From Bacteroidota bacterium (GTDB taxonomy: Bacteria; Bacteroidota; Bacteroidia; AKYH767-A; CANKSK01): a stretch of 5,377 nucleotides of DNA. Below the pieces are notes generated by a model. That model ran no database searches, was not told the origin of the DNA, and saw only the letters and a program-made list of their open reading frames with translations. Location of the stretch: assembly GCA_947485425.1 (NCBI GenBank), contig CANKSK010000100.1, positions 1 to 5,377 on the forward strand. Reading direction: 5' to 3'. This document shows positions 1 to 5,377 of the stretch, in pieces; positions within the stretch are counted from its first letter, which is position 1; each line of letters starts with the position of its first letter. The translations under genes and the position numbers were made by a program.

Positions 1-1
1 A

Positions 2-148
2 GGGGTCGGTAAAATTTCTATTGATGATTTTCGTATAATTATCGAAAATAAAAATCGCTCCGATGCAGGTATGTCAGTGCCTGCCTGTGGATTGTTTCTT
101 ACCAAGGTAAGCTACCCGGATCATATTTTATCCCCAATTTATTCCTAA
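2..148 (+). CDS. truA: tRNA pseudouridine synthase A, C-terminal 48 residues (5' end outside window)
   Basis: TruA converts uridines 38-40 in the anticodon stem-loop of many tRNAs to pseudouridine in the cytoplasm. Only the C-terminus is visible: the frame enters at base 2 and ends at the TAA at 146-148. The segment GMSVPACGLFLTKVSYP (residues 24-40 of the visible part) matches the end of the TruA catalytic domain, where family members carry an 'AG.SVPA.GLFL..V.YP' pattern just before a short variable tail. The preceding R-S-D-A fits the same region. The catalytic Asp lies in the missing N-terminal half, so activity cannot be judged here. The next gene starts 42 bases downstream on the same strand, with no evident terminator between them, which suggests co-transcription. 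The assignment rests on one short but characteristic motif. Confidence 0.82.
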   Translation, partial: GVGKISIDDFRIIIENKNRSDAGMSVPACGLFLTKVSYPDHILSPIYS

Positions 149-190
149 ATAAATCCATAAGACTTCTATGAATGATATAATTTTTACAAT

Positions 191-1948
191 ATGGCAGTAA
201 GCGGTAAAGCAATTGATGTAAAAGTGTTGAATAGGATTTACCAATATGTAAAACCGTATCGGAAAAAGTTTTATATCACTGTTTTTTTAACTATTCTGCT
301 GGCATCTTTGTCTCCCCTGAGGCCTTGGCTGATTCAATATTCTGTAGATCATTATATTGCTGATAAAAATGCAATTGGCTTGCTTAATATGATGTCTTTG
401 TTGGTGGGTCTATTAATTTTTCAAGGATTTATTCAGTTTTTTCATTCCTACCTAACCAATTGGCTTGGTCAATCGGTTATTAAAGATTTGCGAATTGAAT
501 TGTTTAAAGATCTATCTGGCTTTCGCTTGAAGTATTTTGACCATACGCCTATCGGAATCATGGTAACAAGGCTTGTTTCAGATATGGAAACCATTGCCGA
601 TGTTTTTTCTGAGGGTTTGCTGGTCATCATTGGTGATATTTTGCAGCTATCGGTAATCATCGGTTTTATGCTCTATCAGGATTGGAAACTTACACTCATC
701 AGCTTATCCACGATTCCTGTTTTGTTGATTGCTACCCATTTTTTTAAAAATGGAATCAAAGACTCTTTTAATGCGGTAAGAAATCAGGTGGCAAGGCTCA
801 ATACCTTTGTTCAAGAGCATATCACCGGAATGAGCGTGGTGCAGATTTTTGTGCGCGAAAAGAAGGAAATGGAAAGATTCGAAGTGATCAATGACCTGCA
901 TCGAAAAGCGCATATCAAATCCGTTTTATATTATTCGATATTTTTTCCTGTGGTAGAGATTTTATCTGCTGCATCTATTGGACTTTTGGTTTGGTGGGGA
1001 GCAGGGGAGGTCATCTCAGGAGAAACCTCGCCAGGAACGCTCATCGCTTTTATTATGTATATCAACATGTTGTTTCGTCCCATCCGCGAGCTAGCGGATA
1101 AGTTCAATACCTTGCAGATGGGGATGTTAAGCTCAGAAAGAATTTTTCTTTTGCTTGACTCTGCGCCTGAAAATAATGAAGTGAAAGGTGGGGGCATTTC
1201 TGCATTGCATCTGAAAGGGGCGATTTCTTTTCAAGATGTATTTTTTGCCTATCAGGATGAAAATTGGGTATTGAATAATATCAGTTTTGAGGTAAAACCC
1301 GGTAGCACCCTCGCCTTGGTAGGCGCTACAGGTGCCGGGAAAACTTCTGTAATCAGTTTATTGAATCGCTTTTATGAAATCAATAAAGGTAAAATTACCA
1401 TTGATGATATTGATATAAGAGATTATGAATTGTCTTCCTTGAGAAAATCCATTGCGGTGGTTTTACAGGATGTATTTCTGTTTTCAGATACCATCGCAAA
1501 TAATATTTCCATTCGTAATCAAGAAATCGGTCGCAAAGAAATGATTGAAGCTGCCGCCCGTATTGGTGCTTCAAAATTTATTGAAGACTTGCCCGATCAG
1601 TTTGAATTTAATGTGATGGAGAGGGGGGGCATGCTTTCTACCGGTCAGCGTCAACTGATTTCTTTTATCCGTGCATTTGTCCAAAATCCTTCCATTCTGG
1701 TCCTAGATGAAGCTACGTCTTCTATCGATAATGAGACCGAAGTCCTTATTCAACGAGCTATTGCCGAACTTACTCGCGGCCGGACTTCCATTATCATTGC
1801 CCATCGATTATCTACAATTCTCAACGCTGACCGCATCCTGGTTTTTGAAAAAGGTCATATTGTTGAACAAGGTACACATGCAGAATTATTAGCATTAAAG
1901 GGTTATTATCATCAGCTGTATCATATTCAGTTTAAAACAGCTTCATAA
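191..1948 (+). CDS. ABC exporter half-transporter (fused permease and ATPase, MsbA/MdlB type)
   Basis: This is a half-size ATP-binding cassette exporter of the inner membrane that should work as a dimer; the substrate (lipid, drug or peptide) cannot be told from sequence. At 585 residues it has the usual length. The membrane domain covers about residues 20-315, with predicted helices near 27-46, 61-85, 143-163, 165-185, 246-270 and 283-298. The ATPase domain follows: A-loop Tyr354, Walker A GATGAGKT (378-385, Lys384), Q-loop Gln426, signature LSTGQ (482-486), Walker B ILVLDE (502-507, catalytic Glu507), D-loop SSID (510-513) and H-loop His538. All catalytic residues are present, so the protein should be ATPase-competent. 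The signature has Thr where LSGGQ has its first Gly; variation there is known in MdlB/YheH-like exporters (LSVGQ). The start at 191 is the first ATG after in-frame stops at 158 and 173; no clear Shine-Dalgarno precedes it. It lies 42 bases behind truA and probably shares its transcript. Family assignment is firm, subfamily is not. Confidence 0.95.
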   Translation: MAVSGKAIDVKVLNRIYQYVKPYRKKFYITVFLTILLASLSPLRPWLIQYSVDHYIADKNAIGLLNMMSLLVGLLIFQGFIQFFHSYLTNWLGQSVIKDLRIELFKDLSGFRLKYFDHTPIGIMVTRLVSDMETIADVFSEGLLVIIGDILQLSVIIGFMLYQDWKLTLISLSTIPVLLIATHFFKNGIKDSFNAVRNQVARLNTFVQEHITGMSVVQIFVREKKEMERFEVINDLHRKAHIKSVLYYSIFFPVVEILSAASIGLLVWWGAGEVISGETSPGTLIAFIMYINMLFRPIRELADKFNTLQMGMLSSERIFLLLDSAPENNEVKGGGISALHLKGAISFQDVFFAYQDENWVLNNISFEVKPGSTLALVGATGAGKTSVISLLNRFYEINKGKITIDDIDIRDYELSSLRKSIAVVLQDVFLFSDTIANNISIRNQEIGRKEMIEAAARIGASKFIEDLPDQFEFNVMERGGMLSTGQRQLISFIRAFVQNPSILVLDEATSSIDNETEVLIQRAIAELTRGRTSIIIAHRLSTILNADRILVFEKGHIVEQGTHAELLALKGYYHQLYHIQFKTAS

Positions 1949-2107
1949 CGTTCCTGCTCCTTTTAAAGGATGGGGTAAAGGGTGCTCCGCTCAGCATATT
2001 TTGGGGCGGCATGAATGATTTCTATGCAGATTTTTTCTAAAAATAATCCTTTACTGGCATGGATTTCTTATCGCTTTGAATTTTGCGTTATGTACCTAGA
2101 AAGAAAC
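1949..2107. other. Spacer between convergent genes, no gene seen
   Basis: This 159-base stretch separates the stop codons of the exporter (+) and the TPR protein (-). It holds a small perfect inverted repeat at 1958-1970 (TCCTTTTAAAGGA) and a weak stem at 2009-2013 / 2023-2027 (GCATG with TATGC, one G-T pair) followed by six T at 2031-2036. The second could be a poor intrinsic terminator for the exporter transcript, but the stem is too short to call. I see no RNA gene and no credible coding sequence. Confidence 0.5.
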
Positions 2108-3331
2108 TTATTTGCAAATGGCTCCAATGTCCTTTTTGGCCTCTGCATGTCCCATAGATGCCGCTTTTTTTATGTCTTCACAACATTCCTTTTTATTGCC
2201 TAGCTTGAAATTGCACATACTGCGTTTGTAAAACAAATCTGCTTCAGGATTTATATGGATTGCTTCAGTAAAATCGTGTCTTGCCAATTCGAATTTTTGT
2301 GTTTCAAATTCATATTTGGCACGGTTTACAAACATAGAAAAATCGGTGATTTTAAGTTCTTCAGCTTTTTGGTAATCCTGCATCGCCAAAGGAATTTTTG
2401 ACTTCCCTTGCAACATATACAAATGGCCACGTTCCAGATAAATTTGCCCATTTTGATTGTCGTATTGTATTGCTTTTGAAAAATCTTTTAGGGCATGAAT
2501 CACATCATTTTTTTTTCTGAATATCAATGCTCTTTGGATATATACATTGGCATCTTTGCTTTTATAAACATCAATTAAGCTGCATAAATCCGTATATGCG
2601 TTGTTTTCATTGCCTAAAATTGCGTAGCATTTGGATCGAAAATGGAGTAGTTGTTCGCTTTGAAATCCTTTGGAGACAGCTGATGAAAAGTCTATTAGGG
2701 CTTCCTTGTATTTTTTTTGCGAATAATATAGCGCACCTCTTTCATAATAGGTATTGGCATATGTGGGTTTCAATTCAATACCTTTTGAATAATATTCGAT
2801 CGCTGCAGTTGATTTCTGCTCCTTTTCTGCCATCTTTCCCATTTGGATATATACCTCCGGATTTGAAGTGTTTAATTCGATGGCTTTGGTAAAATCTTTC
2901 ATCGCAGCTTCTGTTTTACCGGATAGCATATACATCTGTCCTCTTCGGTTGTAAACCTCTAAATAATTGGGGTTGAGTTTTAAAACCATAGCAAAATCAG
3001 ACAAAGCAGATTTTTCATCTTTGCCATTTGCCTCTATTAAAGCCAGGTAAAAATAGGCATCGGTGTAATTGGGGTTATACTTTATCGCTAAATTGTAATT
3101 TTCAATTGCGGCTTTTATATTGCCTAATTTTTCAAAACATTTCCCTCGCATCAAATAGGAATCGAAATTTTGCGCAGAAGCCTTGATGGCCTGATCAAAA
3201 TCCTTGATGGCATCGGCATAGTTTTCTGATTTAAACTTTTCTTCACCTTTTTCATGAAAGACATAGGCTGGCTGTGAATAGGAATTAGCACAAATAAAAA
3301 GCGTACAAATGCAGATGAGGGATACTTTCAT
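2108..3331 (-). CDS. Exported TPR-repeat protein of unknown function
   Basis: The 407-residue product begins with a signal peptide (MKVSLICICTLFICANSYS, likely cut before Gln20), so it should be periplasmic or surface-located. Cys14 in LFIC does not fit a lipobox (no Ala, Gly or Ser before it), so a lipoprotein is unlikely. The rest is about eleven consecutive TPR units of 33-34 residues, starting near residues 22, 56, 90, 124, 158, 192, 226, 261, 295, 331 and 364. They show the small residue at position 8 and Ala at position 20 (for example G63/A75, G131/A143, G165/A177, G199/A211). Unit 9 has a two-residue insertion (around 311-316) and unit 11 has Cys383 in place of the conserved Ala, next to Cys384. 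There is no catalytic domain; TPR arrays form superhelices that bind proteins, so a scaffold or chaperone-like role is an inference. The gene is monocistronic as far as visible, convergent with the exporter and divergent from the fibre gene. The start is supported by the signal peptide; the upstream sequence (AAAAGAACAAT before ATG) has no clear Shine-Dalgarno, as is usual in Bacteroidota. Confidence 0.9.
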   Translation of the reverse strand: MKVSLICICTLFICANSYSQPAYVFHEKGEEKFKSENYADAIKDFDQAIKASAQNFDSYLMRGKCFEKLGNIKAAIENYNLAIKYNPNYTDAYFYLALIEANGKDEKSALSDFAMVLKLNPNYLEVYNRRGQMYMLSGKTEAAMKDFTKAIELNTSNPEVYIQMGKMAEKEQKSTAAIEYYSKGIELKPTYANTYYERGALYYSQKKYKEALIDFSSAVSKGFQSEQLLHFRSKCYAILGNENNAYTDLCSLIDVYKSKDANVYIQRALIFRKKNDVIHALKDFSKAIQYDNQNGQIYLERGHLYMLQGKSKIPLAMQDYQKAEELKITDFSMFVNRAKYEFETQKFELARHDFTEAIHINPEADLFYKRSMCNFKLGNKKECCEDIKKAASMGHAEAKKDIGAICK

Positions 3332-3371
3332 ATTGTTCTTTTAAATGAATTTGGGATGTGTTTTCAATGAG

Positions 3372-3379
3372 CAAAATTA
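3372..3379 (-). promoter_or_regulatory. Possible Bacteroidota -7 box for the TPR gene
   Basis: Read on the minus strand, this is TAATTTTG, an exact match to the Bacteroidota -7 consensus TANNTTTG. It lies about 40 bases before the TPR start codon, which would give a leader of roughly 30-35 bases. No TTTG is seen at the expected -33 distance (about 19-21 bases upstream), and such an AT-rich octamer can occur by chance, so support is modest. Confidence 0.3.
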
Positions 3380-3553
3380 CAATTAATTCAATCTGTGCAT
3401 GGCTAAATCCCAATTGTGCTTTTATTTCCTGATAAATTTCCTATTTTCACAAATTCTTACAATATTTGCACATAATTAAAATGATTCGCTACATCAACGC
3501 TTTTGCAATTTTCTATTTCCGGTGATGAAAAAACCTTATAAACATTGAATTGA

Positions 3554-5377
3554 ATGAGAAAAACTTCTGCCATTCTGTTATATATTATAATTTTCTTTGC
3601 TTTTCATTTTGCTGCTTTTGCCCAGGTACCGCAGGCAATTAGTTATCAGTCTGTAGCTAGAAATCCTTCAACGCAAAAGGTTCTTCCCAATCAAAATATA
3701 AGTGTTCGTTTTTCGATTCGTTCTGGTTCTGCCAGTGGTCCTGTGCAATATTCAGAATATCAAACAGTTGGTACCACTCCTCAGGGTTTATTTAATGTAA
3801 GTATCGGAAGGGGAACGCCTCTTTCGGGTAGTTTTTCGTCTATTCAATGGAGTGATGGCAATCAATGGATGGAAGTTTCTATTGATCCCAATGCAGGAAC
3901 AAATTTTACAATTCTTGAAAATGCCTCCATGGTGAGTGTTCCATATGCCCAATATGTAGAAACTTCTGCATCTCTTCCTAAGGCAGGTCCACAAGGACCT
4001 ACCGGTGCAGTAGGTTCTATGGGTGTTGCAGGCCCCATGGGTCCTAAAGGGATTTCTGGTCCAACAGGCCCACAGGGTCCAAGCGGCTTGAATGGTTTAG
4101 ATGGTGTAAATGGTGCCAACGGTGTGAATGGAACCAATGGTGTGAATGGTGCAACCGGCCCTGCCGGTCTTGCCGGAGTCAATGGCTTAAATGGTGCAAC
4201 AGGCTCACAAGGAATAGCGGGTGTTCCCGGAAGTGCCGGTCCTGCAGGTCCGCCTAACATGGTCGGTACCAAAAATAGAATAGCTAAATTTTCATCAGCC
4301 AATACAGCCACAAACTCACAGGTAATTGATACGGCATCCCGAATAGGCATCAATACGTCAACGCCACATGCTTCTTCCATTTTGGATTTAAGTTCCACCA
4401 AAAGAGGTTTCTTATTGCCACGACTTACAGAATCTCAAAGGGATGCTATTGTTAATCCTGCAACAGGACTTATGATTTTTAATACGAATACCAAATGCAT
4501 CAATTTGTGGAATGGAAGCATCTGGAAACAAAATTGTTTTGAATGTGCTTTTCCTGCTCCAATAGCTGGAAATAGTGGTGCTTCTTGTGAAAATGATACT
4601 TTGCATTTATATGCATCAAATGTACCCGGAGCTACCTACCAATGGTCCGGCCCCGATGGTTTTACTTCAAATCAGCAAAATCCGGATATTATTGGCGCAA
4701 CTACTGCTCAAACAGGCACTTATAGCGTTGTCGCTACAGTAAATGGATGTACTTCTGCTCCATCCACAACTCAAGTTAAAATTAATGCCAATCCCAATTC
4801 AAGTTTTACATTTTCTCCCATTGCACCTTCTGTATTTCAGGGCGTTTCATTTATGGCGCCAATTGCCGGGGCTACTTACCAATGGACTTTTATCAATGGA
4901 AATCCCAAAACCAGTACGGCACAAAATCCGGTGGTTACCTGGGGAACGATTGGATGGGCTGATGTAACCCTAACGGTTACATTAAATGGTTGTAAGTCGA
5001 CTAGCGTAAAATCGGTATTTATTGATTGTCCAAAAGGTTCAACAACCTTGCAATCTTCTTGTACCCCACAGCAGTTTATAGTTCCAAACTGCGTGAAATC
5101 AATAGATGTAGATTTGTATGGGGCTGCTGGTGGCAATGGTGTTGCCGGAAATAGTATTGGGGGCTTAGGGGGAAGAGTTACTTTAACCTTAACGGTTACG
5201 CCTGGTGAAACCTTAACGGTAGTGGTTGGAAAAGTAGGTGGAAGTGGAAATGGCGGTGCCGGAGGTTGTAATTTAGGAGGACCTGGTGGTTCTGCTTATC
5301 ATAAAAAAATTAGTTATGATGGTGGCGGTGGCGGTGGTGGCGAAACCGATATTCGAAGAGGAGGAACGGGTGTTGCC
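3554..5377 (+). CDS. Modular secreted surface fibre: collagen-like, Ig/PKD and ALK-type glycine-rich domains (3' end outside window)
   Basis: The frame stays open for 608 codons to the window edge, with no stop. The start is fixed by an in-frame TGA at 3551-3553 directly before the ATG and by the signal peptide that follows (residues 1-23, cut after A-F-A before Gln24). Modules in order: residues 25-135, an N-terminal beta domain I recall from many Bacteroidota surface proteins (AISYQSVARN near its start, SVPYAQY at its end); 145-234, thirty perfect Gly-X-Y collagen triplets; 237-330, a segment like those in Bacteroidota tail-fibre-type proteins (RIGINTSTP, ILDLSSTKRGFLLPR, GLMIFNT, LWNGSIW); about 332-410, an Ig-like domain with GATYQW and a likely C345-C399 disulfide; about 413-492, a PKD-like domain with a second GATYQW and NGC; 497-608, the start of an ALK/LTK-like glycine-rich domain (FIVPNCVKSIDVDLYGAAGG, GGLGG, then seven Gly and ETDIR). 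It is probably exported across both membranes and forms a trimeric adhesive or structural fibre; that role is inferred. A type IX sorting domain would be expected at the unseen C-terminus. Codon use resembles its neighbours. Confidence 0.9.
   Translation, partial: MRKTSAILLYIIIFFAFHFAAFAQVPQAISYQSVARNPSTQKVLPNQNISVRFSIRSGSASGPVQYSEYQTVGTTPQGLFNVSIGRGTPLSGSFSSIQWSDGNQWMEVSIDPNAGTNFTILENASMVSVPYAQYVETSASLPKAGPQGPTGAVGSMGVAGPMGPKGISGPTGPQGPSGLNGLDGVNGANGVNGTNGVNGATGPAGLAGVNGLNGATGSQGIAGVPGSAGPAGPPNMVGTKNRIAKFSSANTATNSQVIDTASRIGINTSTPHASSILDLSSTKRGFLLPRLTESQRDAIVNPATGLMIFNTNTKCINLWNGSIWKQNCFECAFPAPIAGNSGASCENDTLHLYASNVPGATYQWSGPDGFTSNQQNPDIIGATTAQTGTYSVVATVNGCTSAPSTTQVKINANPNSSFTFSPIAPSVFQGVSFMAPIAGATYQWTFINGNPKTSTAQNPVVTWGTIGWADVTLTVTLNGCKSTSVKSVFIDCPKGSTTLQSSCTPQQFIVPNCVKSIDVDLYGAAGGNGVAGNSIGGLGGRVTLTLTVTPGETLTVVVGKVGGSGNGGAGGCNLGGPGGSAYHKKISYDGGGGGGGETDIRRGGTGVA
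3986..4255 (+). repeat. Collagen-like Gly-X-Y tract, 30 triplets
   Basis: Codons for residues 145-234 of the fibre protein encode 30 consecutive Gly-X-Y triplets with no interruption. Pro occupies the X position in ten triplets, concentrated at the two ends (GPQ GPT ... GPS; GPA, GPA GPP). The centre is rich in Asn at Y (eight triplets, such as GLN, GVN, GAN, GTN). Only one Lys (GPK) and one Asp (GLD) occur, so the rod is almost uncharged. Bacterial collagen-like tracts of this kind form trimeric helices without hydroxyproline; here that is an inference from the pattern. Confidence 0.93.
4103..4156 (+). repeat. Three degenerate 18-base tandem repeats inside the collagen tract
   Basis: Units at 4103-4120, 4121-4138 and 4139-4156 encode GVNGAN, GVNGTN and GVNGAT. 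Units 1 and 2 match at 14 of 18 bases, units 2 and 3 at 13 of 18, with GGTGTGAATGG shared exactly by units 2 and 3. A related unit (GLNGAT) recurs at 4184-4201 and shares AATGGTGCAAC with unit 3. This suggests local duplication; gain or loss of units would keep the frame. Confidence 0.6.
5321..5341 (+). repeat. Run of seven glycine codons (GGT/GGC)
   Basis: Residues 590-596 of the fibre protein are seven Gly encoded by alternating GGT and GGC, directly before ETDIR. In bacterial glycine-rich domains of the ALK/LTK type a poly-Gly stretch followed by 'TDIR' is a recurring signature. The low-complexity DNA may be prone to in-frame slippage. Confidence 0.7.

Noticed and set aside
2009..2036. Stem GCATG/TATGC plus T6 as an intrinsic terminator of the exporter
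   Set aside because: The stem has only five pairs including one G-T and an unpaired AGA before the T run; too weak to annotate as a terminator.
2015..2203. Plus-strand 62-codon open frame across the end of the TPR gene
   Set aside because: It overlaps the TPR C-terminus on the opposite strand and shows no family pattern or convincing start context.
2527..2892. Plus-strand 121-codon open frame
   Set aside because: It lies entirely antisense to the TPR array, has no recognisable domain, and the TPR frame is clearly the coding one.
3461..3468. AATATTTG as a possible -7 box for the fibre gene
   Set aside because: It has one mismatch to TANNTTTG and only a poor TTTC near the -33 position, so it is not convincing.
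3525..3548. Seven-codon open frame (MKKPYKH) just before the fibre gene
   Set aside because: It could be a leader peptide, but it is too short to test, shows no regulatory repeat of amino acids and no attenuator hairpin follows; such mini-frames are common by chance.
4076..4201. Repeated units considered as a CRISPR array
   Set aside because: Units are short, degenerate, in frame and encode Gly-X-Asn triplets; there are no unique spacers.
3862..4401. Minus-strand 179-codon open frame rich in Pro and Gly
   Set aside because: It is the antisense of the collagen tract: Gly/Pro codons (GGN, CCN) read backwards give Pro/Gly codons and few stops. The plus strand has a signal peptide, perfect Gly-X-Y periodicity and recognisable flanking domains.

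Overview
The window looks like chromosomal DNA of a Bacteroidota bacterium. It is AT-rich, its genes lack clear Shine-Dalgarno sequences, the two putative secreted proteins have signal peptides that would leave an N-terminal Gln on the mature protein, and the surface-protein modules at the right end are ones I know mainly from Bacteroidota. The order or genus cannot be fixed from the sequence alone.

Left part (1-1948, + strand): the last 48 codons of truA (tRNA pseudouridine synthase A) are followed, 42 bases later, by a complete 585-residue ABC exporter half-transporter (six membrane helices plus ATPase). The pair is probably one transcription unit of housekeeping character.

Middle (1949-3331): a 159-base spacer separates the exporter from a convergent, minus-strand gene for a 407-residue exported protein. 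Apart from its signal peptide it consists almost entirely of about eleven tetratricopeptide (TPR) repeats. Its function is unknown.

Right part (3332-5377): a 222-base divergent intergenic region precedes a large plus-strand gene that starts at 3554 and is still open at the window edge (608 codons visible, no stop). It encodes a modular, probably cell-surface fibre. The order is signal peptide, a Bacteroidota-type N-terminal beta domain, 30 uninterrupted collagen Gly-X-Y triplets, a tail-fibre-like segment, an Ig-like domain, a PKD-like domain, and the start of a glycine-rich domain resembling that of the ALK/LTK receptors. This is the most interesting object in the window. It is an unusual combination of known modules rather than a demonstrated new system, and its C-terminus, where a type IX secretion sorting domain might sit, is not visible.

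The genes do not form an obvious joint pathway: truA and the exporter are a housekeeping pair, while the TPR protein and the fibre are two exported proteins that share a divergent control region.
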